Shown here piece after piece: positions 40,180 through 49,495 of a DNA stretch of 64,000 nt. Location of the stretch: assembly GCF_027570035.1 (NCBI RefSeq), contig NZ_JAKMUU010000001.1:186001-250000 (forward strand), written 5' to 3'. The position numbers were made by a program, and so were the translations under genes. A model generated the notes under the pieces. It was not told the DNA's origin. It was given only the letters and a program-made list of their open reading frames with translations, and ran no database searches. Numbering within the stretch: the stretch's first letter is position 1; each line of letters begins with the position of its first letter. Source of the DNA: Corynebacterium curieae (GTDB taxonomy: Bacteria; Actinomycetota; Actinomycetes; Mycobacteriales; Mycobacteriaceae).

Positions 40180-41282
40180 TAGCGCTTCACCCTCACCTTG
40201 GTGCCGTCTTGAACAGTTTCATAAACCTGCATTACCGCGGCGGCTACATGATCCCAGTCATAGGTGCTGGCTCGCTGTACTCCATTGTGCACTAAGCGGG
40301 CACGATAATCGGCGTCCTCGAGCACCTCGTTGAGTACACGAGCAAGGTCATTGCTATCCTCATTGCGAAATAGCGCACCGGCAACATCATCGGAATCGGC
40401 GTTGCACACTGCGCGGAAGGCCTCCAAGTCCGAAGCAACAACGGCTGCACCTGCCGCCATGGCTTCCACCAAGACAATGCCGAAGCTCTCACCGCCGGTA
40501 TTGGGGGCGACATACACATCGGCGCGGCCGAGGATTTCAGCTTTTTCGGCATCGCTGACCCGGCCAACAAAATCAACGCCTTCCACCTCACGGGTACGGC
40601 CACCACCCATAATGGTCACGCGTATATCTTGGCGTACTTGGCGCAGCGCGGCCAGCAGTATATCGAGGCCTTTGCGCGGTTCATCCAACCGCCCAAGGAA
40701 AACTACCTCTAGTGGTTCATTGGGAGCCTTTGCAGGGCTGCGACGCCGAGCCTGCGCATACACGGAAGTATCCACACCATTGGGAATCAGGACTGGGTCC
40801 CCTCCCAATTGTTCTACCTGCCAGCGCCGAGCCATATCGGATACCGCGATTCCTCCCCGAATCTTTTCCAAAAAAGGCTCTAATAAAGGCTTAGCCAAGG
40901 TCAATACCAGCGAGCTCGATGCGGAAGCATGATACGTCGCTACCAAAGGACCTTGGGCCACGGCCAGCGCAGTCATGGAAAAACTCGGGGAATTTGGCTC
41001 GTGGATATGCAGGACATCAAAGTTGCCGTTTTTGATAAAGCGTTTAACCTTGCGTGTCACATGTGGACCGACGGACAAGCGCGCCACAGAGCCGTTATAG
41101 GCGATGGGAAACGCTGGTCCGCCTTTAACCACGAAATCCGGCAGCTGTGTGGCCTCCGAGGCCGGACCAATGACTTGTACATGGTGCCCTTGCTCTATAA
41201 GCATCGTGGCTAGATCAAGGATATGGGCTTGAACTCCGCCAGGCTCGTCGAAGGAGTAGGGACACACAATTCCGATGCGCAC
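40179..41282 (-). CDS. pimA: phosphatidyl-myo-inositol mannosyltransferase PimA
   Basis: PimA adds the first mannose from GDP-mannose to phosphatidylinositol on the inner membrane face. The 367-residue GT4/GT-B enzyme starts RIGIVCPYSFDEPGGVQAHI, has HIHEPNSPSFS, VFLGRLDEPRKGLDILL, and the donor-binding EX7E segment in GGESFGIVLVEAMAAG. The GTG start overlaps the stop of the acyltransferase (TAGTG), and its stop overlaps the LemA-like start, so the operon is translationally coupled. Confidence 0.93.
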   Translation of the reverse strand: MRIGIVCPYSFDEPGGVQAHILDLATMLIEQGHHVQVIGPASEATQLPDFVVKGGPAFPIAYNGSVARLSVGPHVTRKVKRFIKNGNFDVLHIHEPNSPSFSMTALAVAQGPLVATYHASASSSLVLTLAKPLLEPFLEKIRGGIAVSDMARRWQVEQLGGDPVLIPNGVDTSVYAQARRRSPAKAPNEPLEVVFLGRLDEPRKGLDILLAALRQVRQDIRVTIMGGGRTREVEGVDFVGRVSDAEKAEILGRADVYVAPNTGGESFGIVLVEAMAAGAAVVASDLEAFRAVCNADSDDVAGALFRNEDSNDLARVLNEVLEDADYRARLVHNGVQRASTYDWDHVAAAVMQVYETVQDGTKVRVKR

Positions 41283-42226
41283 TAGTTATCCCCTTCCTGC
41301 GATGGCCCGGCTTGGTGGGGCTCACCGGCCTTCTGGGCAGCACGCGCTTGGCGACGCCTCTCAATATCGACGTTCCACTGCGGCTGCAACATGTGCCAGT
41401 CTTCTGGATGGCGGCGGATATTATCCGCGAAACCATAGGCCATGCGCTGGGTGGTTTCTTGCAGGTTCGTTACCTCGATCTCGGGAGATACCGATAGCCC
41501 CCAACCCTCACCCTCGAACCAAGAGTGCACCACGTGGAGGGCAGCGCCCGTCTCCAAGGCCAGCTGTGCGGGACCTGCGGCCATATTAGCCTCCTCGCCC
41601 ATGAAGTCGACGCTGACACCGCTTCGAGTAAGGTCACGCTCGGCCAACAGGCAAACCACGCCGCCGGCTTCTAGTACCTCTTTGAGGCGCTTAAAGGGCG
41701 AGGCGTCGCCGCCGGTAAGCGGAAGAACCTCGAAGCCGAGGGTTTCGCGGTAGTCCACAAAGGCGTCGAAAAGCACGGCAGGCTTAAGCCTCTCCGCAAC
41801 GGTTGTGAACTGGCCGTAATGGCCAACGAGGAAGACACCGGCCATATCCCAATTACCCGAATGCGGCAGAGCCAAAATAGCCCCACGCCCGGATTCAGCA
41901 GAGGCATCAAAGTGTTCCAAGCCCTCTAGGCCGCTGAGCAGGCGCTCATGCAATCTTGCATCGCTATGAATCGCCGGCAGGCGGAACGCCTCCATCCAAT
42001 AGCGCATATAGGACCGCACGGAATCGCGCACCAAGGCGCGAGTAACGTTTTCCGGCCCTACCACCCGGGCAAGGTTTTGCCGAAGGCTATCCATTCCGCG
42101 ACCATTGTTACTGGCCCAATCCGCACCCCAGCGAAAAAGCATGCGCGCTACCGGTTCAGGCAGCCGACGCACCACCTTCCAGCCCGCAAGGTATCCCGCA
42201 GCGGCGAGGTCTTCTCTATCCCACAT
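41282..42226 (-). CDS. phosphatidylinositol mannoside acyltransferase (PatA-like)
   Basis: This 314-residue lipid A-acyltransferase-fold protein (LpxL/HtrB superfamily) has the active-site motif LPHSGNWD (HX4D), followed by RLKPAVLFDAFVDYRETLG. In this context it should acylate the mannose of PIM1/PIM2, as Rv2611c does. It is tightly coupled to pimA downstream and follows pgsA with a 39-base gap. Confidence 0.9.
   Translation of the reverse strand: MWDREDLAAAGYLAGWKVVRRLPEPVARMLFRWGADWASNNGRGMDSLRQNLARVVGPENVTRALVRDSVRSYMRYWMEAFRLPAIHSDARLHERLLSGLEGLEHFDASAESGRGAILALPHSGNWDMAGVFLVGHYGQFTTVAERLKPAVLFDAFVDYRETLGFEVLPLTGGDASPFKRLKEVLEAGGVVCLLAERDLTRSGVSVDFMGEEANMAAGPAQLALETGAALHVVHSWFEGEGWGLSVSPEIEVTNLQETTQRMAYGFADNIRRHPEDWHMLQPQWNVDIERRRQARAAQKAGEPHQAGPSQEGDN
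41346..41358 (+). repeat. dispersed 13-mer GCTTGnCGACGCC, copy 9
   Basis: Copy with n=G in the 3' part of the acyltransferase gene; the flanking bases CGC and TCTC match copies 1 and 2. Confidence 0.6.
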
Positions 42227-42265
42227 AGTTACTAAACCTCCTGGTTTTAGGTGGTGTGGTGCGAG

Positions 42266-42871
42266 CTAAGACTGGTCCTGGCGAGCGGCGATAACCATTC
42301 GCTGGCACACAGTGAAGATGGATCCGACGGCGAGGATCCACAGCGCTACCTCAATGGCGTGCGGAACGCCCAGTCCCTCGAGACCAATGCCGCCTAGGCC
42401 CAAGATGAGCCGCTCGGGACGCTCGATAAGGCCGCCAACCATCTTAAATCCAGATGCCTCTCCCCTAGCCTTGATATAGGAAATGACCTGGGAGCATACC
42501 AAGGTGACGAAGCAGGCGATAACCGTAATTCGGGAGGAATCCGCAGAATAAATCAACCACCATGCAATGGCGCTAAATAGTGCGCCATCGGTAATGCGAT
42601 CGCAGGAGGCATCTAGGGTCGCGCCGAAGGCGGTGGCTTTGCCGGTCAGGCGGGCCATTGTGCCGTCGAGCATATCGAAAGCGGCGAAAAGGCCGGACAA
42701 GACGGCGGCGGAAAAGAGGTGACCGGTAGGAATGAGGACCACCGAAATGGCAATGGTGACAATGGTGCCCACAACCGTGACCACGTTGGGGGTCAGGCCA
42801 AACTTCAAAAAGGCTTTGGCTATAGGTTCCACCACCACGGCGGCAGGCTTTCGCCCATGCACGCTAAGCAC
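42266..42871 (-). CDS. pgsA: phosphatidylinositol (phosphate) synthase, CDP-alcohol phosphotransferase
   Basis: The 201-residue membrane enzyme has the family motif DMLDGTMARLTGKATAFGATLDASCDRITDG, which gives the required D-x2-D-G-x2-A-R...G...D...D pattern, with about six helices. From its position between HIT and patA it is the phosphatidylinositol-phosphate synthase of the PIM pathway (Rv2612c). The start is the GTG at 42871: GGAGG is 6 bases upstream, and it overlaps the HIT stop by 8 bases (GTGCTTAG). The longer upstream frame only shadows HIT. Confidence 0.92.
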   Translation of the reverse strand: MLSVHGRKPAAVVVEPIAKAFLKFGLTPNVVTVVGTIVTIAISVVLIPTGHLFSAAVLSGLFAAFDMLDGTMARLTGKATAFGATLDASCDRITDGALFSAIAWWLIYSADSSRITVIACFVTLVCSQVISYIKARGEASGFKMVGGLIERPERLILGLGGIGLEGLGVPHAIEVALWILAVGSIFTVCQRMVIAARQDQS

Positions 42872-43463
42872 GCGAATCCTCCTCTTCCATCTCGCGCCAA
42901 CCTTCTGCCAACACGCGGCGCGTTTCCTGCAGAAGCTGCGGTAATACCTTAGTCCCATCGAGGACAGTCATAAAGTTACTATCCCCGGGCCACCTTGGCA
43001 CCACATGCAGGTGCAGGTGGTCTCCTACCGAGCCTCCCGAAGCGCGACCCAAGTTCAGACCTACGTTAATGGCTTCTGGGTGCGAAACTCTCTTGAGTAC
43101 CCGGACTGCCTTTTGCGCAAACGCCATCAACTCGTGCGATTCCTCTTCCGTAAGGTTTTCGAGCTGGGATTCCTTACGGTACGGGACCACCATCAAATGC
43201 CCGGCGTTATACGGAAAAAGATTCAGCAATGCATAAACGGTCTTGCCGCGAGCAATGATAAGCCCGTCCTCATCGCTGCCCTGTGGCGCTTCGACAAAGG
43301 GGTCCTTTGAGCGCTTGGCAATATAGGCCATGCGATAAGGCGCCCACAGTCGTTCCAAACGATCTGGCTCACCGGCGCCCGAATCTACAAAGGTCTTAGC
43401 CGCCGAGTCATGGTTATTGACGGCGGCATTGTCGGTATCGTGCGTGTCTTTAGCGTCGGGCAC
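42864..43463 (-). CDS. HIT-domain nucleotide phosphorylase/hydrolase
   Basis: The 199-residue histidine-triad protein has the HIT motif [12 protein letters not shown] and the upstream [21 protein letters not shown] segment of Ap4A-phosphorylase type proteins. The GTG start overlaps the thrS stop by 14 bases, and it overlaps pgsA at its end. It is part of the thrS-HIT-pgsA-patA-pimA unit conserved across Actinobacteria (Rv2613c). Confidence 0.93.
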   Translation of the reverse strand: MPDAKDTHDTDNAAVNNHDSAAKTFVDSGAGEPDRLERLWAPYRMAYIAKRSKDPFVEAPQGSDEDGLIIARGKTVYALLNLFPYNAGHLMVVPYRKESQLENLTEEESHELMAFAQKAVRVLKRVSHPEAINVGLNLGRASGGSVGDHLHLHVVPRWPGDSNFMTVLDGTKVLPQLLQETRRVLAEGWREMEEEDSRA

Positions 43464-45513
43464 TGATGAGCTCTTCAGTCGGCTGCTCGTTATTACGCTC
43501 TGCTACCCATGCGGAGATGAGCTCCACGGCCTCATTCACCGGCACACCATTGACCTGGGTGCCATCCAGGAAGCGGAAGGACACGGCGTCTGCCTCGACG
43601 TCGCGTGCACCGGCCACCAGCATGAACGGCACCTTGCCGGTGGTGTGGTTGCGAATCTTCTTCTGCATGCGGTCATCAGAAGTATCTACATCAGCGCGGA
43701 TACCCTTCTTACGCAGCTGCGCTGCAACTTCCTCAAGGTGCGGGGAGAATTCATCGGCCACCGGAATGCCCACCACCTGGTGCGGTGCCAGCCACGCCGG
43801 GAAAGCGCCGGCGTAGTGCTCCAGCAGCACGCCGAAGAAACGCTCGATGGAGCCGAAGAGCGCGCGGTGAATCATGATTGGGCGCTTCTTCGTGCCATCG
43901 GACGCGGTGTATTCTAGCTCGAAGCGCTCAGGGAGGTTAAAGTCCAACTGAACGGTAGACATCTGCCAGGTGCGGCCGATGGCGTCGCGGGCCTGGACCG
44001 AAATCTTCGGGCCGTAAAAGGCAGCTCCAGCTGGATCCGGTACCAATTCAAGGCCAGACTTTTCAGCGACCGACTGCAAGATTGCGGTCGAACGCTCCCA
44101 AATCTCATCGGAACCGACGAACTTATTCGGGTCCTTGGTAGAAAGCTCCAGGTAGAAGTCAGACAGGCCGTAGTCCTTCAGCAAGGAGATGATGAAGTCA
44201 AGGACCTTGGTCAGCTCTTCTTCCAGTTGCTCCTCAGTGCAGTAGATGTGGGCATCATCCTGGGTAAAGCCACGTGCGCGGGTCAAGCCGTGGACCACGC
44301 CGGACTTTTCATAACGGTAGACGGTGCCGAACTCAAACAGGCGCAGCGGCAGCTCGCGGTAGGAACGGCCACGGGATGCAAAAATCAGGTTGTGCATCGG
44401 GCAGTTCATCGGCTTGGCGTAGTAGTCCTGCGGTTCCTTGACGGTATTGCCCTCATCGTCATACTCGCCATCGAGCTGCATCGGCGGGAACATGCCATCG
44501 GCATAGAAGTCCAGGTGGCCAGACTTTTTGAATAGGTCGCCCTTGGTGATATGTGGGGTATTTACAAAGGAGTACCCGGCTTGGACGTGGCGATTGCGAG
44601 AGTGGTTTTCCATCTCCATGCGCACGGTTGCACCATTCGGGTGGAATACCGGGAAGCCGGAGCCAATCTCATCCGGGAAAGAGAAAAGGTCCAGTTCCTG
44701 GCCCAGGCGGCGATGGTCGCGCTTTTCAGCTTCTTCCACCATAGTCTGGTAGGCCTCCAGCGCCTCCTTGGACTCAAAGGCGGTGCCGTAGATGCGCTGC
44801 AGCCCCGCCTTAGACTGATCGCCGCGCCAATAGGCTGCGGAAGAACGAGTCAGGGTATAAGCTGGAATGTACTTGGTGGTTGGGACGTGTGGTCCGCGGC
44901 AAAGATCAAACCACTCTACTTCCCCGGTGCGCGGATTGACGTTATCGTAGTGGGTCAAATCCCCAGCACCTACTTCAGCGGCCTCATCAGAGTCGGGGTC
45001 AACGTTGCCCTTGTCTTGGACCAACTCGAGCTTAAAGGGTTCTTCGGCGAGCGCCTGCTCCGCTTCCGCAGCGGACTCGTAGACGTGGCGCTCGAAGCGC
45101 TGACCGCCCTTGATGATCTTCTTCATGCGCTTTTCAATCGCCTTAAGATCTTCAGGGGTGAAAGGCTCCGCGGTCTGAAAATCGAAGTAGAAGCCATTTT
45201 CAATGGCAGGGCCGATGCCCAGCTTGGTGCCGGGGAACTCGGCCTGCACTGCTTGGGCCATAACGTGGCCACAGGAGTGGCGGATTACGGCGCGACCATC
45301 TTCCTCGCAGGCGGCTACCGGGGTGAAGGTGGATTCCGTGTCTGGCGTGTGCGACAAATCAAAGAGAGTGCCGTCCTCACCGCGAACGACTACGACAGCC
45401 TCCGGGCCCTTATTGGGAAGGTTGAGCTCTCGCATTGCTGCACCCACGGCCTGGCCGGCGGGCACGGTGAAGGAATCGTAATTGACCGGTACTGCGGGGA
45501 TGAGTTCCGCCAT
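43450..45513 (-). CDS. thrS: threonine-tRNA ligase
   Basis: The 687-residue class II synthetase has an N-terminal TGS domain, the editing domain ([23 protein letters not shown]), the catalytic core with zinc ligands ([10 protein letters not shown]), motif 2 ([30 protein letters not shown]), and motif 3 ([11 protein letters not shown]) before the anticodon-binding domain. It begins the PIM operon. No T-box is visible upstream; the upstream gap is only 77 bases. Confidence 0.96.
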   Translation of the reverse strand: MAELIPAVPVNYDSFTVPAGQAVGAAMRELNLPNKGPEAVVVVRGEDGTLFDLSHTPDTESTFTPVAACEEDGRAVIRHSCGHVMAQAVQAEFPGTKLGIGPAIENGFYFDFQTAEPFTPEDLKAIEKRMKKIIKGGQRFERHVYESAAEAEQALAEEPFKLELVQDKGNVDPDSDEAAEVGAGDLTHYDNVNPRTGEVEWFDLCRGPHVPTTKYIPAYTLTRSSAAYWRGDQSKAGLQRIYGTAFESKEALEAYQTMVEEAEKRDHRRLGQELDLFSFPDEIGSGFPVFHPNGATVRMEMENHSRNRHVQAGYSFVNTPHITKGDLFKKSGHLDFYADGMFPPMQLDGEYDDEGNTVKEPQDYYAKPMNCPMHNLIFASRGRSYRELPLRLFEFGTVYRYEKSGVVHGLTRARGFTQDDAHIYCTEEQLEEELTKVLDFIISLLKDYGLSDFYLELSTKDPNKFVGSDEIWERSTAILQSVAEKSGLELVPDPAGAAFYGPKISVQARDAIGRTWQMSTVQLDFNLPERFELEYTASDGTKKRPIMIHRALFGSIERFFGVLLEHYAGAFPAWLAPHQVVGIPVADEFSPHLEEVAAQLRKKGIRADVDTSDDRMQKKIRNHTTGKVPFMLVAGARDVEADAVSFRFLDGTQVNGVPVNEAVELISAWVAERNNEQPTEELISARR

Positions 45514-45590
45514 AATCGCGCTCCTTTTTGCGCTCGTGCGTCGGCGGCATACCTGGCCGCGTCCGCTATTTAAATTTACGGATAGCTATT

Positions 45591-46817
45591 CTACAACCCT
45601 GCATGCTCGCAGAGCGATTTTGCCCACCAAGACTCGCGCCCGTCGGCATCGCGCGTGCCTGGCGGGCAGAAATACATAGCCGAACCAATATGAGTCAACC
45701 ACTCGTTCATCAGGTCCGATTTATCCAATCGCGCCTGAATAGGCTCGAATTGCTTGGTGGGATCTTGCTGATAGCAGATAAATACCTGACCAATATTGGA
45801 TAGCTGCCCATCCTTACCATCGGGAGCCAGCTCATAGTTATACGGGCGGCGTAGGATGCGCTGCTCTGGATGATCGGCCGGCGGGGTGGCAACGGCCATG
45901 TGCGAGTTCTTATCGATCACGGGCAGACCGTAGTCGTCAACCGCGTCAAAGTCCGCGGCGTCAAATTCTTCCTTACCGGTAAGCGGGGCACCATTGTCGA
46001 GCCTGCGCCCCACCGCATTCTCGCGAGAAGAGCGATCTAGTTTCTCCCAGGTATCCACGTTCATCCGGATGCGGCGCACCACCATCGCCGTTCCCCCGTG
46101 TGCCCACTGCGGGCCCTCATCGATCCAGACTTGGGCTGCGAAGTCTTCCTCGCTGCGCGGATTAACGGTACCGTCCTTTTGCCCGAACATATTGCGCGCA
46201 GTTGCGCCCTTTTCGTGGCTGCCATAGGCGTTAATAAACCCCTGTTGCAGCCATTTCACGCTGGCGTAGTGCTCGCCGGCTCGCACCATGTGTCGAAGGG
46301 CGTAGGTGTTCATCAGGGGGTCATCGCAGCAAATCTGCAATACGATATCACTTTGTCCCCACTTATTTTCCAGCTCATCGCGCTCAAAAGAACGTACATC
46401 ACCCAACCACCGAGGCTTGTCCACCCCAAGCAGATTAAAAACCTTCTCACCTAGGCCGCAGGTGATAGTCAGGTTGGCGGGCTGTTGCACCATTTCCGGC
46501 TCCAATGTGCCCAGCGGTGCCTCCCCCGTACACAGCGCACGAGCGTCCTCGGTCCACAGCTTCATGAGGCTTGCAAACCCCCGCTTGTCGACGCCCCTTT
46601 TAAGCTCAAACCCCACCAAATTCAGGTGGGCCTGCTCTGCGGTAGCAATGCCCGCTTGATGCTCGCTGTCAAAGGCCACTAGGACATCCGCTAGGGGCAG
46701 TTGGTCTTTGGCTTCAGCATCAGGGCTCACCCCTTGTGAATTGCAGCTAGCCAACGCGAAGGCGCTGGTCGATACCGCAGCGCCGGTGAGAAATCCCCTC
46801 CTGCTGAATCCAGTCAT
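45591..46817 (-). CDS. DyP-type heme peroxidase, Tat lipoprotein
   Basis: The 408-residue protein has a twin-arginine signal FSRRGFLTG and a possible lipobox LASC at about residue 24, so it is probably exported folded and anchored. The DyP motif GxxDG reads GQKDG (NMFGQKDGTVNPR), with the heme-ligand region GGTAMVVRRIRM downstream. It resembles EfeB/DyP-type heme peroxidases. The efeU/efeO genes are absent; instead it follows two copper-binding proteins, 2 bases after the PCu(A)C stop, so it is co-transcribed with copC. Confidence 0.9.
   Translation of the reverse strand: MTGFSRRGFLTGAAVSTSAFALASCNSQGVSPDAEAKDQLPLADVLVAFDSEHQAGIATAEQAHLNLVGFELKRGVDKRGFASLMKLWTEDARALCTGEAPLGTLEPEMVQQPANLTITCGLGEKVFNLLGVDKPRWLGDVRSFERDELENKWGQSDIVLQICCDDPLMNTYALRHMVRAGEHYASVKWLQQGFINAYGSHEKGATARNMFGQKDGTVNPRSEEDFAAQVWIDEGPQWAHGGTAMVVRRIRMNVDTWEKLDRSSRENAVGRRLDNGAPLTGKEEFDAADFDAVDDYGLPVIDKNSHMAVATPPADHPEQRILRRPYNYELAPDGKDGQLSNIGQVFICYQQDPTKQFEPIQARLDKSDLMNEWLTHIGSAMYFCPPGTRDADGRESWWAKSLCEHAGL
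46583..46595 (+). repeat. dispersed 13-mer GCTTGnCGACGCC, copy 10
   Basis: Copy with n=T inside the DyP peroxidase gene, followed by CCTTTT. Confidence 0.6.
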
Positions 46818-46819
46818 AA

Positions 46820-47386
46820 CTAGTGTTCGTGCCCCTCCATCTGGTGGTCTTTCATATCGCCGTAATCTTCATCGCCGGCGGGCATGCTGCGCGTCTGAAT
46901 TTCTCCTAGGTCGAGCTCTTCGCCGCCCTCTAGTTCCACTTTGAGATCGAGGGACTCGCCAGGGGCGATTTGGTTGCCCATTTCCATGAGCATGAAGTGG
47001 TCGCCACCTGGCGCAAGTTCGTGGGACTCGCCAGCCTTAACCACCAGCGGACTCGACATTTCCTGCATCTTGCCATCGACGGTCTCATGCATCTGGTTCA
47101 CCTTGGCGTTGAGGCTCGTGGAAAATCCAGTGATGGTGATGTCTTTATCGGAATGGTTGACTAGGTTGCCAAAGATGGCGGTCATGTCCTTTTCCTCGTT
47201 GGCGCGCACTACGGCGTCTTCGAAGGTCAGGTCCTTGGATTCCGCGGCAGCGGACTGCTCCGCAGCGTTGGTAGTAGTATCCGCCTTCGACTCGGTGGAA
47301 TCATTTTGGTTCTGCGGGGAACAGCCGGCCAAGACAAGGCTTACTGCTGCCAGTCCTGCAACGGAGTAGTTAAAAAGTTTGGACAT
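46820..47386 (-). CDS. PCu(A)C copper chaperone lipoprotein
   Basis: The 188-residue lipoprotein (lipobox LAGC at about 22) carries an Asp/Glu/Lys-rich linker and the PCu(A)C domain with Met/His ligands spread over NQMHETVDGKMQEM and GDHFMLMEMG. It ends in a His/Met-rich tail (MKDHQMEGHEH) that may bind more copper. Such chaperones bring Cu(I) to cytochrome oxidase. It overlaps copC by one base. Confidence 0.88.
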   Translation of the reverse strand: MSKLFNYSVAGLAAVSLVLAGCSPQNQNDSTESKADTTTNAAEQSAAAESKDLTFEDAVVRANEEKDMTAIFGNLVNHSDKDITITGFSTSLNAKVNQMHETVDGKMQEMSSPLVVKAGESHELAPGGDHFMLMEMGNQIAPGESLDLKVELEGGEELDLGEIQTRSMPAGDEDYGDMKDHQMEGHEH

Positions 47387-47952
47387 TAGTTTTTACCTTC
47401 CGAGTCAATCCGACGGGACTTAGCAATAAATAGAGCTGCAACTGCGGCAATAGCCAATACTCCGCCAACGCCCAGGATGATTTTTAGGGACATCGGCAGC
47501 CCCTCGCCGTCTTCCTTGTCTGCGTTTTCGGCATCACTCTCTTCGGAATTTTTGGCCGCGTCACCCTTAACAGTGAATTCCACTCCACCGCGGGTAGCGT
47601 GGCCGTCGGACGACGTGATTTGGAAGCCGACTTGATAGTTTCCTGGCCCTGGGTGGACATCGTCTGGTGTTTCAATCGTCAGGTCCCGCTCATGCAGCTG
47701 TGGCTCTTGGCTAAAGAGCTTCTCACCGGTGTCCGAATTGGTCACGGCGAAGGTATTAAAGTCCTTTTTTGGAATTCCTGAGAACTCGAGCGTGATTTCC
47801 TTGGGAAAGTCATCGAGTTGATCACCGTCTTTTACCGTTCCCCCAATAACGGAATCGTGCGCGAATGCGGCTGGCATCGGCCCGCCCAGAACCAGTGCTG
47901 CAGTGCCCAGTGCTGCAGCCGTGCGGCGCAGCCAAGGTACGCGGTAGCCCAT
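47386..47952 (-). CDS. CopC-domain copper-binding protein
   Basis: The 188-residue protein has a signal peptide ending AAFAHDS, which leaves an N-terminal histidine suited to binding Cu(II). The CopC beta-sandwich domain follows (VIGGTVKDGDQLDDFPKEITLEFSG), then an Asp/Glu-rich linker and a C-terminal membrane helix with basic anchor. The three genes copC, PCu(A)C and DyP form one transcript on the minus strand, similar to the C. glutamicum cluster at the same place. Confidence 0.88.
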   Translation of the reverse strand: MGYRVPWLRRTAAALGTAALVLGGPMPAAFAHDSVIGGTVKDGDQLDDFPKEITLEFSGIPKKDFNTFAVTNSDTGEKLFSQEPQLHERDLTIETPDDVHPGPGNYQVGFQITSSDGHATRGGVEFTVKGDAAKNSEESDAENADKEDGEGLPMSLKIILGVGGVLAIAAVAALFIAKSRRIDSEGKN

Positions 47953-48153
47953 AAATAGCTCCTTTTAAATCGGAAATGCACATGTTGAATTGTCAGACAT
48001 ACTAGCCCCGTCGCTTGCCAGAACGGCAATCGCGAAAAGCAGCGCGTCGAGACATAAGTCGGGCTGTAGTGCGCACAAGTTCCCCGCCTTTAATAAAAAG
48101 AGGCATTTATCACTATTTAAGGAATGTCAACTCAATGATTGGAGCTGGCTCCC
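47953..48153. other. intergenic region left of the tRNA array
   Basis: AT-rich stretch with no supported gene; it contains the copC promoter region. This end of the tRNA junction is where prophage CGP3 sits in C. glutamicum; no integrase, att duplication or phage gene is seen here. Confidence 0.4.
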
Positions 48154-48393
48154 TCAGCATCCCCCAACGCGCCTGCTTTCAAATGCAGGACCAGTCAGCA
48201 TCAAGGCAGTGACTATCGAAACCGTGCCTGCAACGATGAGGACACAGGGCCAGATCGCGTTACCGGAATTGCCACCGATATCCGCCTCCGATAGCTCCAC
48301 AGCAAATAATGCGCTTCCTACCAAGAGCGACAGACAGCCTGAGGCACCCACCAGTAGCGGAACTAAAACATTGCGTGACATCGCTACCCCCAT
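48154..48393 (-). CDS. small two-helix membrane protein, unknown
   Basis: A 79-residue (or 75, if it starts at the ATG at 48381) open frame predicts two membrane helices (VLVPLLVGASGCLSLLVGSALF and AIWPCVLIVAGTVSIVTALML). A purine-rich GGGGG lies before the inner ATG. The gene has no recognisable family; it is kept because the hydrophobic pattern is too regular for chance. It is small, and a shadow is possible. Confidence 0.45.
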   Translation of the reverse strand: MGVAMSRNVLVPLLVGASGCLSLLVGSALFAVELSEADIGGNSGNAIWPCVLIVAGTVSIVTALMLTGPAFESRRVGGC

Positions 48394-48453
48394 TCACAGT
48401 GACGACTGCAGTCAACAGCTGGTCTCCCTGCGATCTTAGCTAGACATGCGAAA

Positions 48454-48477
48454 AGCCGCCCTATTTCTAGGGCGGCT
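48454..48477 (-). terminator. terminator of the tRNA array
   Basis: AGCCGCCCTA / TAGGGCGGCT with a 4-base loop, then TTTT on the minus strand. Confidence 0.85.
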
Positions 48478-48483
48478 CACCTG

Positions 48484-48556
48484 AGCGGATGACGAGACTC
48501 GAACTCGCGACCCTCACCTTGGCAAGGTGATGCGCTACCAACTGCGCTACATCCGC
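48484..48556 (-). tRNA. tRNA-Gly (GCC)
   Basis: Cloverleaf with GCGGATG / CATCCGC acceptor arms, anticodon loop TTGCCAA and TTCGAGT in the T arm. The CCA tail is not encoded. It is identical to the copies at 48803 and 49037. Confidence 0.95.
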
Positions 48557-48596
48557 ATGACAAACCTAAGTCTGCCAACGAGCCCTCAAAGGACTC

Positions 48597-48671
48597 TGGT
48601 GCGCGATACTGGGATTGAACCAGTGACCTCTTCCGTGTCAGGGAAGCGCTCTCCCACTGAGCTAATCGCGC
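48597..48671 (-). tRNA. tRNA-Val (GAC)
   Basis: Acceptor GCGCGAT/ATCGCGC, anticodon loop CTGACAC. The CCA tail is encoded in this copy (A plus CCA at the 3' end). Confidence 0.95.
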
Positions 48672-48698
48672 TTAATGCCCGAAGGCATTAAGAAGTTG

Positions 48699-48769
48699 AG
48701 GTGGAAACGGGAATCGAACCCGTGTGCACGGTTTTGCAGACCGTTGCCTCACCACTCGGCCATTCCACC
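48699..48769 (-). tRNA. tRNA-Cys (GCA)
   Basis: Acceptor GGTGGAA/TTCCACC, anticodon loop CTGCAAA, T arm GGTTCGATTCC. It is the only cysteine tRNA in the array. Confidence 0.95.
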
Positions 48770-48802
48770 GTGACGATACCGCCTCACACAATACAGTGCT
48801 GG

Positions 48803-48875
48803 AGCGGATGACGAGACTCGAACTCGCGACCCTCACCTTGGCAAGGTGATGCGCTACCAACTGCGCTACATCCGC
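48803..48875 (-). tRNA. tRNA-Gly (GCC), second copy
   Basis: Same sequence as the copy at 48484. Confidence 0.95.
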
Positions 48876-48913
48876 ATGCGAAACCAGGCCCGGTTTCTAG
48901 GACAAAGTCCTTG

Positions 48914-48985
48914 TGCGCGATACTGGGATTGAACCAGTGACCTCTTCCGTGTCAGGGAAGCGCTCTCCCACTGAGCTAATCGCGC
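48914..48985 (-). tRNA. tRNA-Val (GAC), second copy
   Basis: Same body as the copy at 48597 but without an encoded CCA. Confidence 0.95.
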
Positions 48986-49036
48986 GTTATTCATTTAGAA
49001 TCACTCTTCGCGGGAAGGCACCCAAGAAAAGCGTGG

Positions 49037-49109
49037 AGCGGATGACGAGACTCGAACTCGCGACCCTCACCTTGGCAAGGTGATGCGCTACCAACTGCGC
49101 TACATCCGC
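49037..49109 (-). tRNA. tRNA-Gly (GCC), third copy
   Basis: Same body as the copy at 48484; first gene of the array in the direction of transcription. Confidence 0.95.
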
Positions 49110-49353
49110 ATTGCTCCGCAAAGTGTGTACCGTTGCGGTGCGAAAAGAAACATTATCGTGCTCCGCGCCAGTTTCCAAATCCCCAGCCCAGCGGCACTCT
49201 TTTGCGCGCGAACATTTCACCAGTTTCACTGCCTAAACCACAAGAGTGTGATTTCTCAGAAAACGTTGGTCCATCTTCTCCCCCTCAAATGTGCGACCTT
49301 CACCGGCCAATTAGGTATTTGAAATTACTGCGGTGTAAATTTGTCCTCCGCGA

Positions 49354-49428
49354 GGTCCTATAGCTCAGTGGGAGAGCGTTCCGTTCACACCGGAAAGGTC
49401 ACTGGTTCAATCCCAGTTAGGACCACCA
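49354..49428 (+). tRNA. tRNA-Val (CAC)
   Basis: Acceptor GGTCCTA/TAGGACC, anticodon loop TTCACAC, encoded CCA. It is divergent from the array, with about 240 non-coding bases between. Confidence 0.93.
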
Positions 49429-49439
49429 CTACCCGTCCA

Positions 49440-49472
49440 CCGCCCTACAAAGGCACCTTGGGCGGGTTTCTT
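49440..49472 (+). terminator. terminator after tRNA-Val
   Basis: CCGCCC / GGGCGG stem followed by GTTTCTT. Confidence 0.75.
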
Positions 49473-49495
49473 GCATATCGGTAGAGTGTCCCAAC

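Noticed and set aside
45514..45590. T-box leader for thrS
   Set aside because: The gap is too short and has no specifier or antiterminator sequence; none seen for alaS, aspS or hisS either.
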